A stretch of DNA of 64,000 bases, taken from positions 372,001 to 436,000 of the forward strand of contig NZ_AWGF01000001.1 in NCBI RefSeq assembly GCF_000495855.1, in the 5' to 3' direction. A program made the position numbers and the translations under genes. The DNA comes from Asticcacaulis sp. YBE204. Its GTDB lineage: Bacteria; Pseudomonadota; Alphaproteobacteria; Caulobacterales; Caulobacteraceae. Of the stretch, positions 24,555 through 35,094 are shown piece after piece (within the stretch, counting starts at the first letter, position 1; every line of letters begins with the position of its first letter). The notes under the pieces were generated by a model. That model was given only the letters and a program-made list of their open reading frames with translations, was not told the DNA's origin and did not search any database.

Positions 24555-24622
24555 CGTACCATTCTTTTATCAACCGATACGATTTTCGCAGATATCGCGT
24601 AGCGATACAATGTGACGCCGGT

Positions 24623-25873
24623 TTATTTATGCGCCAGGGCCGAAGCGGGGGCCAGTTGCAGGCCCTTGGCCTCCAGTCCCTGCGTCCACTTGATCGCGAC
24701 CGCCAGCGTCACCGGATAGGCGAAGCCCGTCCCCAGCGCCCGACCCTTGGAGCGGGCGGCGGATTCCACGCCAGTCAATTGTGCATTGATGCTCTGGGCG
24801 TTGATCTGGGCGTCTATGACGCGATCGGCGCTGGCGCGGTTCCACGCCCCGCCCTGATCGCGGGCCTGCCCGTCATCAATAAAGGTCAGGCCGCGCGTCT
24901 TCATCGTGCCGAGAAAACCGTTCATGGCCGGTTTGTCGCGCAGGAAAGCCGAACCCTGATAGTTCATGACACCGAAATAGCCGACGGCGCGGCCGAGCAC
25001 CCAATTCAGACGCGCCTGCATATCGTCCGGACGCTGATTGATCAGAAGCGTTTGCGGACCGGGGTCCGTATCGGGGTAGTTGGTGGGCTCCATCGGGATT
25101 TCGATCAGCACCTCGTGGCCCTGAGCACGGGCGGCATCGATCCAGCCCTGCAAACCTTCCGCATACGGAACGAAGGACAGGGTGACTTCGGCGGGCAGTT
25201 GTTCGATGGCGGCGCGGGTGGTCGTCGGATTGAGGCCGAGGCCGCCGACGATCAGCCCTACCATCGGCTTGCCGTTGGATTTGAAGGGGCGGGCATAGGT
25301 CGCGGCGGCGACGCGGCCATCGGTGGCGATGATCGGCAGCGGGCCGTTGGGGCCGTTTTGCGACAGGCCGGCGATGGGCGCGGGCGTCAAGGGGCTGGCC
25401 GCCAATTTGACCGCGCCCGATGCGCCCGCGACCGTGATCGGCGCGCCGTCATTGGGCAGGGTGATCACGGCGGCTCCATCGACGGGACCGGCTTCACCGC
25501 TGGCGTTGAACTGATCGGCAGAGGCGTCCTTGAACAGGCCGAGCGAGTCGAGCGTAAAGGCCTGAAGGCCCGACGTGGTGTCATCGGCGATCGGCTGATC
25601 GCTCGGGGCGGCGGCCTTGGGCGTGGGCGCATGATCGCCGCCGCCCATCGAAATCCGCACGCTGGGGGAACCGGCGCCGGGGTCGGAGGCCAGGTTGAGG
25701 AACAGCACGCCGCCGCCGACGAACAGGCCCATGGCGAGCAGCGGCGCGGTATAGGGTTTTTTCAGAGTCTCAAGCGCGACGGGGCCGAGCCCCCTGAGGC
25801 GCGCGATCAGGCCCGTCGGCTGACGGAACAGCGACGAGGAGGACAGGGCGGACAGTTTCGGTTTGGCAAACAT
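24623..25873 (-). CDS. Divergent polysaccharide deacetylase family protein
   Basis: A 416-residue envelope protein. One transmembrane segment (APLLAMGLFVGGGVLFLNLA, about residue 45) follows a basic N-terminus; then a ~150-residue Ala/Pro/Asp-rich linker; then a divergent (DUF610-type) polysaccharide deacetylase domain with GLIVGGLGLNPTTT, VTLSFVPYAEGLQ, EIPMEPTNYPDTDPGPQTLL and FIDDGQARD. The frame is open to a GTG at 25909, but that codon lies inside the ctpA terminator hairpin, so ATG 25873 is preferred. Homologues sit beside ctpA and EnvC-type genes in many alphaproteobacteria, pointing to peptidoglycan remodelling. Confidence 0.88.
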   Translation of the reverse strand: MFAKPKLSALSSSSLFRQPTGLIARLRGLGPVALETLKKPYTAPLLAMGLFVGGGVLFLNLASDPGAGSPSVRISMGGGDHAPTPKAAAPSDQPIADDTTSGLQAFTLDSLGLFKDASADQFNASGEAGPVDGAAVITLPNDGAPITVAGASGAVKLAASPLTPAPIAGLSQNGPNGPLPIIATDGRVAAATYARPFKSNGKPMVGLIVGGLGLNPTTTRAAIEQLPAEVTLSFVPYAEGLQGWIDAARAQGHEVLIEIPMEPTNYPDTDPGPQTLLINQRPDDMQARLNWVLGRAVGYFGVMNYQGSAFLRDKPAMNGFLGTMKTRGLTFIDDGQARDQGGAWNRASADRVIDAQINAQSINAQLTGVESAARSKGRALGTGFAYPVTLAVAIKWTQGLEAKGLQLAPASALAHK

Positions 25874-25888
25874 CGCGGCAACCCACGC

Positions 25889-25923
25889 AAAAAACCCTGC
25901 CGGACGCACGATCCGACAGGGTT
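25889..25923 (-). terminator. Intrinsic terminator after ctpA
   Basis: Minus-strand stem AACCCTG...CAGGGTT (with inner CGGA/TCCG) followed by six Ts. It lies 47 bases beyond the ctpA stop and overlaps the 5' end of the longest frame of the next gene. Confidence 0.8.
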
Positions 25924-25969
25924 AATTTGTGCCGCAAGGGGGTTAATAAACCCTAACGAAAGCTGAAAA

Positions 25970-27412
25970 TTACTTCTTTTCTGCCGGTTTGACGGGTGCC
26001 TTGGGCGCCGCAGATGAAGAGGCCGTATCGGCCTTCGCCTTGGTCTTGTCGGCAAAACGCGACGTGGTCTTGTCGACCAGATCGGCCTCGGCCAGCTTGA
26101 GGCCGCGCGGGTGCGCCGCCGCCTGTTTCACGTCGCCGCCATAGTTGAGAACGTCGACGGCACGGGCCAGCTGGAAGTCGCCGGTCTTGACGTCGTAGGC
26201 GTCCGGCGGCACTTCCGACACGATGTGCGCGCCCTGACGGACCTTGCCCTCGTCGGCGTCGAGCGCGTTCTTGTAGTCGGCTTCCGAGAAGGAATAGTTG
26301 CGGTTGGCGATAACCTTGGCCTGTTCGCGCGACTGCGCCACTTCGAGGTCCGGCACGATCCCGGTCTTCTGGATCGAGCGGCCCGACGGCGTATAGTAGC
26401 GCGCGATGGTCAGCTTAACGGCACGGTTTTCACCGAGATTGACGACGCTTTGCACCGAACCCTTGCCGAAGCTGGTCAGGCCGACGGTCGAGGCGCGCTT
26501 GTGATCCTGCAAGGCGCCCGCGACGATTTCCGCCGCCGAGGCCGTGCCCGGATTGGTCAGGATCACGATGGGCTGGCCCTTCATGATGTCGCCCTTGTGC
26601 GCCTGATAACGGGTGATGTCGTCGGGGCGGCGGCCGCGCTGCGACACGACTTCGCCGCCTTCGAGGAACAGGTCCGCGACGCCGACCGATTGATCGAGCA
26701 GACCGCCGGGATTGTTGCGCAGGTCGAGGATCAGGCCCTTCATCTGCGGGTTCTTGGCGCGCAGTTCGGTCAGACCCTCCAGCGATTCCCGCGCCGTGTT
26801 CTCGTTGAAGTTCGAGATGCGCAGATAGCCGTAATCGCCTTCCATGCGCGTCTTGACCGACTTCACATTGATGATTTCGCGCGTCAGGGTGACGTCGAAC
26901 GGCTCGTCCTTGCCTTCGCGCACGATGGTCAGGGTCAGGTCGGTCTTGGGATCGCCCTTCATCTGAGACACGGCGTCGTTGAGGCGCAGACCGAGGATCG
27001 ATTGCCCGTTGATGGCGGTGATATAGTCGCCCGACTGGATGCCGGCCTTCATGGCGGGGGTGTCGTCCATCGGCGTGACGACCTTGACCGCCCCGTCTTC
27101 CGACTGCACCTCAAGGCCGATGCCGCCGTAGGCACCGCGTGTCTTTTCCTGAAGATCGGTATAGTCCTCCGACGACAGATAGTTCGAATGCGGATCGAGC
27201 GAGGACAGCATGCCCTGAAGCGCGGCTTCGATCAGCTTCTTGTCGTCGACTTCGACGACATAGTTCTGCTTGACCAGCGCCAGCACGTCGCCGAACAGCT
27301 CCAGCATCTCGTAGGTGTCGGACTTGGGCGAAAAAGCGGGCTGGTTGGCGTAGGCCACCGCGCCGACACTGAGGGCCAGGGCCGCGATGCCGCCCAGCAG
27401 ATAGTTCTTCAT
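25970..27412 (-). CDS. ctpA: C-terminal processing peptidase, S41 family
   Basis: Periplasmic serine protease of the CtpA/Prc type. The 480 residues have an N-terminal signal or anchor (ALALSVGAVAYA), a PDZ domain at about 85-170 (YGGIGLEVQSEDG, YITAINGQSILG), and the S41 catalytic domain with GTASAAEIVAGAL (Ser, about residue 290) and the lysine in TSFGKGSVQSV (about 315). The last 60 residues are Lys/Ala-rich and probably disordered. Such proteases trim envelope enzymes, including cell-wall hydrolases, in keeping with the EnvC-like gene of the same conserved block. Confidence 0.95.
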   Translation of the reverse strand: MKNYLLGGIAALALSVGAVAYANQPAFSPKSDTYEMLELFGDVLALVKQNYVVEVDDKKLIEAALQGMLSSLDPHSNYLSSEDYTDLQEKTRGAYGGIGLEVQSEDGAVKVVTPMDDTPAMKAGIQSGDYITAINGQSILGLRLNDAVSQMKGDPKTDLTLTIVREGKDEPFDVTLTREIINVKSVKTRMEGDYGYLRISNFNENTARESLEGLTELRAKNPQMKGLILDLRNNPGGLLDQSVGVADLFLEGGEVVSQRGRRPDDITRYQAHKGDIMKGQPIVILTNPGTASAAEIVAGALQDHKRASTVGLTSFGKGSVQSVVNLGENRAVKLTIARYYTPSGRSIQKTGIVPDLEVAQSREQAKVIANRNYSFSEADYKNALDADEGKVRQGAHIVSEVPPDAYDVKTGDFQLARAVDVLNYGGDVKQAAAHPRGLKLAEADLVDKTTSRFADKTKAKADTASSSAAPKAPVKPAEKK

Positions 27413-27483
27413 TCAATCCTCGATGGAGCTTCAGGGCTCCGGAATACGCACGCCGACACGTTTGGCGCACACCGTTACTACAC

Positions 27484-27511
27484 ATAGTACAGGGTTTTAA
27501 TGTGGCGTAAA
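27484..27511 (-). promoter_or_regulatory. Candidate ctpA promoter
   Basis: On the minus strand TTTACG (27511-27506) and TACTAT (27489-27484) are 16 bases apart, about 70 bases upstream of the ctpA ATG. The divergent asd leader promoter begins 31 bases to the right. Confidence 0.4.
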
Positions 27512-27541
27512 CAGGGCGCGCGCAAACCTATGCAAAAGGAG

Positions 27542-27568
27542 TTTACACGTCACATATTTCCGTGTAAT
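27542..27568 (+). promoter_or_regulatory. Candidate promoter of the asd leader
   Basis: TTTACA (27542-27547) and TGTAAT (27563-27568) are 15 bases apart. The expected start point falls at about 27575-27578, on the ATG of the small leader ORF, which would make that ORF leaderless. Confidence 0.5.
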
Positions 27569-27577
27569 CGCCCCGCC

Positions 27578-28803
<1,226 letters not shown>

Positions 28804-28808
28804 GGCTT

Positions 28809-28982
28809 ATACCTCCCCGGTGTACCGGGGAGGGGGACCGCACGAGCGAACGCAGTGAGTGAGATGTGGTGGTGGGGGCTCGTGGTGTTTTAACAGGTTC
28901 GGTGCCTGTTAATCTTACGCGAGCCCCCCTCCGTCAGCTTCGCTACGCTCGCTGCCACCTCCCCCGGCACGCCGGGGGAGTA
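28809..28982 (+). repeat. Intergenic palindromic repeat, family B, copy 4 (long form)
   Basis: Left end TACCTCCCCGG-TGTA-CCGGGGAGG, right end CCCCCGGCACGCCGGGGGAG plus TA, with GGGGGCTCGTG / CGCGAGCCCCC as an internal pair, and GAACGCAGTGAG and AGCTTCGCTACGCTCGCTG segments. Its left half, inverted, also forms the right half of the copy at 50053-50275, so these elements are mosaics. It lies between convergent asd and a minus-strand gene and could double as a transcription stop. Confidence 0.8.
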
Positions 28983-28999
28983 AAAAGGCTGTGTAATGA

Positions 29000-29722
29000 C
29001 TACTTCAATTGGGTGATCTTCGGGAAACCCGTGCCGCCGCAGGCCCATTCGCCGTCCTTCGACGTGAAGCAGAAGTAACGGCTTTCGACGCGACGCTTTT
29101 GCACGCCGTCGCGGTATTGCTCGCAAACCACATGCGTCGAAGCAACCGGCGTCAAAACCGCATTGGGCGGCGCGCCGTCGGTGACGCGTTGCGCGCCCTT
29201 GCCTGGTACATTGGTCACGGTGTTGACCACGGTCTTATAGACGACGAAGTTTTCGAAGGTGATGCCGACCCGTTGCGGCGCACTCAGCGTACCATTGGCG
29301 TTCATGGCGTAATTATCGTAGATCTTGCGCTGGAAAACAGCGACCGAGCGCGGGGCATTTTTCGCCACCGCCGCCGGCGCGCCGGGACAGGTTTCGGCAG
29401 CCTTTTGCGGCCCGCCACCCGGTGACGGCGGGGCCTTGCCCTGCGTCGCCCAATAGCGCTTTTCCCAATTGACCACGTCCTCGGCCCACATTTCGGTAGC
29501 GTTGCCGTTCCCGATCAACTGGCCGTTCTCGTAATATTTGACCATGCACTTTTCACCCCACTGCGCCTGATAGCAGTTGATGACCTGAATCTCGGTCTTG
29601 GGGTCGATGCGGTGCATGGAACCGGCGGGGATATTGTAGTTGGTCGCGGTGGCCGCTGGCAGGGCCGAGAGCGCGACTACGGCTGCCGCCGCAAGGCCGC
29701 CGATAGCGATGGGTTTCCACAT
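29000..29722 (-). CDS. Uncharacterised exported protein
   Basis: A 240-residue protein with a Sec signal peptide (IAIGGLAAAAVVALSALPAATA). The mature protein has cysteines in INCYQAQWGEKC, AETCPG, VVCEQYRDG, YFCFTS and WACGGTG, suggesting several disulfides in the periplasm, and a Pro/Gly-rich spacer near residue 100. The tail pattern (YRDGVQKRRVESRYFCFTS, then DGEWACGGTG) looks like a paired-strand unit. I do not recognise the family. RBS GGGAGATTG precedes the ATG. It lies between a repeat and the EnvC-like gene. Confidence 0.7.
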   Translation of the reverse strand: MWKPIAIGGLAAAAVVALSALPAATATNYNIPAGSMHRIDPKTEIQVINCYQAQWGEKCMVKYYENGQLIGNGNATEMWAEDVVNWEKRYWATQGKAPPSPGGGPQKAAETCPGAPAAVAKNAPRSVAVFQRKIYDNYAMNANGTLSAPQRVGITFENFVVYKTVVNTVTNVPGKGAQRVTDGAPPNAVLTPVASTHVVCEQYRDGVQKRRVESRYFCFTSKDGEWACGGTGFPKITQLK

Positions 29723-29791
29723 GAGGCAATCTCCCGGTGCAATTTTACCGACAGGCTAACAGTGGTATCCGGGATGTCAACTTACAGTCGC

Positions 29792-30934
29792 TTACAGCTT
29801 GGAGAGATCGAAACCACGCGCCGGATTGACCGGCGCGTCGCCCTGACGCAGTTCGACATAGACGCTGGTCGGCTTGTCGGTCAGGTTCGAGGTCCGCCCC
29901 AAAGGCTCGCCGCGCCCGACGGTTTTGCCCTGATCGACATAGACGCGGCCAAGGCCCGTAAGTACGACGCGGTAATCGCCGCCGACATTGAGGATGATCA
30001 CCTGTCCATAGCCGTTGAGCGGGCCAGCATATTCGACCTCGCCTTCGCCGGGGGCACGGACCTGAGTCCCCGGTGCGGTTTCCAACCTCAGACCGCGCAA
30101 AAGCTGCCCGTCTATGGTCTCGCCGTAGCTGCCCTTGCGCGTCCCGACGACCGGGATTTGCAGGTTCAAGCCCTTGTCCGGCGCTTGCAGCGCCCGCAAG
30201 GGCGCCAGCCCGCGCAGTTCGCGTTGCCGGGCCTCAAGCTGAAGGTTGCGCGCCTCGATGGCGTCGGCCTCGCGCAGCAACTGGTCCTCCAGTTCGGCGC
30301 GCTGAGCCATCAGGCGTTCCAGTTGCTGCTGCTGTTCCGACACATCGCTTTCGGAGATGAACAGGGCCTCGTTTTGCAGGGCGGCGTCGCGGCGCAGCTT
30401 GATCAGGGTGCGGTTCTGATCCGACAGGGCCTGAGCGCGTTTTTTCAGTTCCGGCGTGATATCCTTGAGGATGATCGCCGCGATCACCGCGTCATTGGCC
30501 TTGCGCGACGACACAAAGATGGTCGGCGGCGGATTGCGCGAATAGATTTGCAAAGCGCTAAGCAGCCGCGCCTGTTTGTTGCGCATCGTCCCCAGCCGCC
30601 GGGTCATGTCGGTTTCGAGCAGGTTGAGTGCCACCAGTCGCGAGCGGTAAACGGCGGCGCGCTTTTCCGACGCGCCTTGCGTGCGGGCGATGTCGATCAT
30701 CTGCTTGCGCAGGTTTTCGGCTTCCTGTGCGATCTGACGCGCCGACTGGCGTTTCTGTTCGCGCTTGCGGGCATTGGCGCGTAGTTCGGCACCGATCGTA
30801 TTTAGCTCGGTTTCGGCCTGTTTCGACAGCGGTTTCTGGGCCGTTTGCGCCACAACTCCGCCCGTTCCGCACAGAACGAGGACGATCAGCGCGCCATGTT
30901 TCAGGCCGCGCAGAAATAGGGCGCGAAGGGTCAT
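29792..30934 (-). CDS. EnvC-like murein hydrolase activator with degenerate LytM domain
   Basis: A 380-residue periplasmic protein: signal peptide (LIVLVLCGTGGVVAQ), two long coiled-coil stretches (about 38-110 and 175-245, rich in Glu/Gln/Arg), and a C-terminal M23/LytM domain. The zinc ligands of active LytM enzymes are missing: the usual H-x3-D region reads LRGLRLETAPGT, and the H-x-H position reads VVLTGLG. It should therefore activate amidases and not cut peptidoglycan itself, like EnvC or Caulobacter LdpF. In related genomes it sits between rlmH and ctpA; here terC and asd flank it. Confidence 0.88.
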   Translation of the reverse strand: MTLRALFLRGLKHGALIVLVLCGTGGVVAQTAQKPLSKQAETELNTIGAELRANARKREQKRQSARQIAQEAENLRKQMIDIARTQGASEKRAAVYRSRLVALNLLETDMTRRLGTMRNKQARLLSALQIYSRNPPPTIFVSSRKANDAVIAAIILKDITPELKKRAQALSDQNRTLIKLRRDAALQNEALFISESDVSEQQQQLERLMAQRAELEDQLLREADAIEARNLQLEARQRELRGLAPLRALQAPDKGLNLQIPVVGTRKGSYGETIDGQLLRGLRLETAPGTQVRAPGEGEVEYAGPLNGYGQVIILNVGGDYRVVLTGLGRVYVDQGKTVGRGEPLGRTSNLTDKPTSVYVELRQGDAPVNPARGFDLSKL

Positions 30935-30995
30935 GTTAGTAGGGTAAGGTCTGAGGGTTAATGCGGCGTTAGGGAATAGCCTATCGCTTCTTGAT

Positions 30996-31024
30996 TTGAC
31001 AGTCGCGCGCGGTTGTTTTCTAAT
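30996..31024 (+). promoter_or_regulatory. Strong sigma-70 promoter of the riboswitch-terC transcript
   Basis: Perfect TTGACA (30996-31001), 17-base spacer, TCTAAT (31019-31024). The predicted start near 31031 falls just before the conserved riboswitch 5' element. Confidence 0.75.
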
Positions 31025-31029
31025 CGCCT

Positions 31030-31160
31030 TATCCTCAGGGAGTAGCCGGGGCCTTCGGGCTCCTGCAATGCCGTCAATACGAAGACAGTCCTGTCTGTCT
31101 TCCGGCTTTGCGGAATGTGCGTTGAAAACGCGCAGATGGCGAGACTGGGACCGGTATCCA
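31030..31160 (+). ncRNA. yybP-ykoY (manganese) riboswitch
   Basis: The leader holds the hallmark elements of this class: CAGGGAGTAGCCGG with a hairpin GGGCC-TTC-GGGCTC at the 5' side, an internal stem GAAGACAG/CTGTCTTC, and the conserved 3' loop ATGGCGAGACTGGGACCGG at 31134-31154. The two conserved purine-rich loops (GGGAGTAGC and GGCGAGAC) form the Mn2+ pocket in known members. It precedes a TerC-family gene, the classic partner (as with E. coli alx), 24 bases before the ATG. Confidence 0.88.
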
Positions 31161-31183
31161 CCTGTCCAGCCCGTGAGGTTCCC

Positions 31184-32188
31184 ATGTCTTCTGTCGGTAC
31201 GCCGCTATTGTGGTCGCTGTTCGCGGCCTTTGTCGTCATCGCCCTGCTCATCGACTTTTTCGCCATGAACAAGCAGGGCGCGCATAAGGTCTCCCTGAAA
31301 GAAGCGGCTATCTGGTCGCTGATCTGGGTCGCCGCCAGCATGGCTTTTATGGGTTTTATCTGGTGGCGGTTAGGCGGCACGGGGCCTGAACCCGCCCTGG
31401 CCAATAGCAAGGCGCTGGAGTTCCTGACCGGCTATCTGGTCGAAAAAGCGCTTGCGGTCGACAATATCTTCGTCTTCCTCATGCTGTTCACCTATTTCGC
31501 CGTGCCCGCCGAATATCAGAAACGCGCCCTGATGATCGGTATCCTGACGGCGCTGGTGCTGCGCGGCGGCTTGATCCTGATCGGAGCGTGGGTCATCGCG
31601 CAGTTTCACTGGGTGCTTTATGTGTTCGGCGCGTTTCTCGTTTTCACGGGCATAAAGATGTGGCTGGCCGCCGGGAAAGAGCCCGATATGGAAGCCAATC
31701 CGGCGCTGAAATGGGTGCGCAAACATTTCACGATTTCACCGAATTACGACGGCGAAAAGTTTTTCACGCGGTTCAACGGCAAGCGATTGGCGACGCCGTT
31801 GCTGGTCGTGGTGCTGCTCATCGGGGTCATCGACGTGGTCTTTGCCGTGGATTCGATCCCGGCGATCTTCGCCATCACGACCGATCCGTTCATCGTCCTG
31901 ACCTCGAACGTCTTTGCCATTCTGGGGTTGCGGGCGATGTATTTCCTGCTGGCGGGGATGCACGAACGTTTCCACCTTCTGCCCTACGGCCTGGCGCTGG
32001 TGCTGGTCTTCATCGGCACCAAGATGCTTTTGATCGATATCTACAAGATCCCGGTGACGTGGTCGCTGGGCGGCACGGCCTCGATCCTTGTCCTGACGGT
32101 GATCCTGTCGCTGCTGATCAAGCCGAAAAGTGCCCATCCGCACGGGGCCTTTCCGTTCAACGCCAAAGACGACAAGGAGAATGATTAG
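31184..32188 (+). CDS. TerC/Alx family integral membrane protein, probable manganese exporter
   Basis: A 334-residue protein with about nine transmembrane segments. It has the TerC family acidic motifs in membrane helices: VEKALAVDNIFVF near residue 87 and DVVFAVDSIPAIFAI near residue 215. Alx-type proteins export Mn2+, and control by a yybP-ykoY riboswitch supports this. The frame is open upstream through the riboswitch; ATG 31184 with GTGAGG upstream is the true start. The gene is inserted on the plus strand between minus-strand rlmH and the EnvC-like gene. Confidence 0.92.
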   Translation: MSSVGTPLLWSLFAAFVVIALLIDFFAMNKQGAHKVSLKEAAIWSLIWVAASMAFMGFIWWRLGGTGPEPALANSKALEFLTGYLVEKALAVDNIFVFLMLFTYFAVPAEYQKRALMIGILTALVLRGGLILIGAWVIAQFHWVLYVFGAFLVFTGIKMWLAAGKEPDMEANPALKWVRKHFTISPNYDGEKFFTRFNGKRLATPLLVVVLLIGVIDVVFAVDSIPAIFAITTDPFIVLTSNVFAILGLRAMYFLLAGMHERFHLLPYGLALVLVFIGTKMLLIDIYKIPVTWSLGGTASILVLTVILSLLIKPKSAHPHGAFPFNAKDDKEND

Positions 32189-32189
32189 C

Positions 32190-32233
32190 GCGCATCTGAT
32201 TCCAAAAACCGCTGCACACTTTTTGGGATGCGC
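32190..32233. repeat. Intergenic palindrome, family C variant
   Basis: GCGCAT and ATGCGC bracket a core CCAAAAACCGCTGCACACTT followed by TTTGG. It has the same layout as the copy after nrdA (GCGCAGT...ACTGCGC) with a different centre. It fits exactly between the convergent terC and rlmH stops and may serve as a bidirectional stop. Confidence 0.75.
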
Positions 32234-32725
32234 TTAGTCTCTGTGATAGGGCGATCCGGCAAGGATGGTGGTCGCGCGGTACATCTGCTCGGCCAGCATC
32301 AGCCGGACAAGCGCATGCGGCCAGGTCTGCGGCCCGAAGGCCAGCGAGAAGCGCGCCGACTTGACCAGATCGGCATCCAGCCCATCCGCGCCACCAATCA
32401 GAAAGGCCAGCTTGCGTTCGCCGGAGTCTTTCAGCTTATCGACGCGCTGGGCAATCTGACGTGAGGTCAGCAGTTCGCCGCGTTCGTCGCAGGTGATCAG
32501 GCACACGCCGTCGCCCAGGGCCGTGCGGATGGCCTCGGCTTCGCGCGCCTTGTTGAGCACGGACTCTTGCGATTTGGCGGTCTTTTTGGGCTCGATCTCT
32601 AAAAGTTCGACCGGCCCGAGCCCCAGGGCCCGGCCGGTCTGCGTGGCGCGGCTGAGATAGTCGCGCGTAAGCGTATTTTCAGAGGTGTTGCCGAGCTTGC
32701 CGACCGCGGCCAGCAGCAGCCTCAT
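32234..32725 (-). CDS. rlmH: 23S rRNA pseudouridine-1915 N3-methyltransferase
   Basis: SPOUT-class methyltransferase acting on pseudouridine 1915 in helix 69 of assembled ribosomes. The 163 residues end in the knotted SAM site: AFLIGGADGLD near residue 107 and the family end LAEQMYRATTILAGSPYH. The N-terminal MRLLLAAVGKL is typical. The gene follows rsfS by one base on the minus strand, the usual nadD-rsfS-rlmH order. Confidence 0.95.
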   Translation of the reverse strand: MRLLLAAVGKLGNTSENTLTRDYLSRATQTGRALGLGPVELLEIEPKKTAKSQESVLNKAREAEAIRTALGDGVCLITCDERGELLTSRQIAQRVDKLKDSGERKLAFLIGGADGLDADLVKSARFSLAFGPQTWPHALVRLMLAEQMYRATTILAGSPYHRD

Positions 32726-32726
32726 C

Positions 32727-33218
32727 CTACTGGCGCAGCGGGTCGATCGTGTGGTTCGACGACACGGACCAGATCTTTTCGATATTGTAGAAGCTGCGGA
32801 CTTCCGGACGGAACAGGTGAACCACCACGTCCCCGGCGTCGAGCAGCACCCAGTCGCAAGCCGGCAGGCCTTCGACGCGTACCTTGCCGAAGCCCTGTTC
32901 CTTCAACGCGCGCATGACGTGATCGGCCAAAGCGCCGACGTGACGGTGCGAACGGCCCGACGCGATGATCAGGGTATCGGCGACAGAGCTTTTGCCGCGC
33001 AGGTCGATGCAGACAATGTCCTGCGCCTTGTCGTCATCCAGCTTGGTGAGGATGGCGTGTTCAAGCGATTCCGCTTCAAATTCGACGGGGTTTTGGTCGA
33101 TATCCACCGCCGCAGCGGCGGCAGGGGTTTCCGAATGCGCATCTTGCGCAAGCTGACGAGACAGTGTGTTACTCCTGAAAAGGGTATCCGTGTGGATAAG
33201 TTGGCCGTACCGTACCAT
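32727..33218 (-). CDS. rsfS: Ribosome silencing factor
   Basis: Binds ribosomal protein uL14 and blocks subunit joining in starvation. The conserved core runs from about residue 48 (LEHAILTKLDDDKAQDIVCI) through DTLIIASGRSHRHVGALADHV to the end LPACDWVLLDAGDVVVHLF and RPEVRSFYNIEKIW. The ATG at 33218 has no visible ribosome site. An AGGAGT lies 6 bases before an in-frame CTG at 33164, which would give a 145-residue protein; a CTG start is therefore possible. It lies between nadD and rlmH. Confidence 0.92.
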   Translation of the reverse strand: MVRYGQLIHTDTLFRSNTLSRQLAQDAHSETPAAAAAVDIDQNPVEFEAESLEHAILTKLDDDKAQDIVCIDLRGKSSVADTLIIASGRSHRHVGALADHVMRALKEQGFGKVRVEGLPACDWVLLDAGDVVVHLFRPEVRSFYNIEKIWSVSSNHTIDPLRQ

Positions 33219-33247
33219 AAATGCGGGTCCGGGTCACGGTTTGTATT

Positions 33248-33820
33248 TTAGTTTTTTGCTGACAGCCTTTGCGCCCGGATGGCGGTCGAGGACGCATTGT
33301 GCAGCGGTCCTTTGAGATAGACCCACGCGGGGGCTTTTTTGTCCGGCAGGATGTGGGCCTCGCGTTCCTTATAGCGATAGTGGGCGAAGCGCCGCGCGGT
33401 GGGCGACAGGCGGCTTTTCATCAGCACGCCGGGGCGCGAGACGATGGCGATGGGGATCATGCGGGCGATCTGCATCCAGCCGCGCCAGCGGTGGAACGAA
33501 GCCAGACTGTCGCCGCCCATGATCCACACGAACTTTACGCCCGGATAGCGGGCCTTGAGCGCGCGCAAGGTGTCGAGGGTATAGGTGGCGTTGATACGCG
33601 TCTCGAAATCCGAAATGATATCTTTCGGGCCGATAAACGGCTTGATGGCGGCGATGCGTTCGCTGAGCGGGGCCGTATCGCGCGTTGATTTCAGCGGGTT
33701 CTGCGGCGAGACCAGCCAGATGATGCGATCGAGCCCCAGCCGCCGTCGTGCGGTTTCGGCGACGTGGGCGTGGCCTTCGTGCGCCGGATTGAACGACCCG
33801 CCGAACAGGCCGATTTTCAT
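33248..33820 (-). CDS. nadD: Nicotinate-nucleotide adenylyltransferase
   Basis: Adenylates nicotinate mononucleotide in NAD synthesis. From ATG 33820 the protein has 190 residues and opens with the nucleotidyltransferase motif GLFGGSFNPAHEGH; later motifs are WLVSPQNPLK, WIMGGDSLASFHRW and the C-terminal SSTAIRAQRL (the ISSTxIR element). The frame is open to ATG 33901, 8 bases after the obgE stop, so a 27-residue extension is possible; the family core starts at 33820. Part of the obgE-nadD-rsfS-rlmH run. Confidence 0.92.
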   Translation of the reverse strand: MKIGLFGGSFNPAHEGHAHVAETARRRLGLDRIIWLVSPQNPLKSTRDTAPLSERIAAIKPFIGPKDIISDFETRINATYTLDTLRALKARYPGVKFVWIMGGDSLASFHRWRGWMQIARMIPIAIVSRPGVLMKSRLSPTARRFAHYRYKEREAHILPDKKAPAWVYLKGPLHNASSTAIRAQRLSAKN

Positions 33821-33909
33821 GCCGCGCTCAAGGTGCAGCCCGGTCCTCAGCGCACCGCAGCGCAGGCTATGCACAATGGGGGCGGGACCGGCGAACCACA
33901 TTTTCCGGG

Positions 33910-35082
<1,173 letters not shown>

Positions 35083-35094
35083 TTAAAATGACCG

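Noticed and set aside
24629-25966. A 445-residue plus-strand frame opposite the deacetylase-like gene
   Set aside because: Antisense shadow, rich in Arg/Gly/Ala, no motifs.
31115-31183. Upstream in-frame ATG for terC
   Set aside because: It lies within the riboswitch; the ATG at 31184 has a proper ribosome site and N-terminus.
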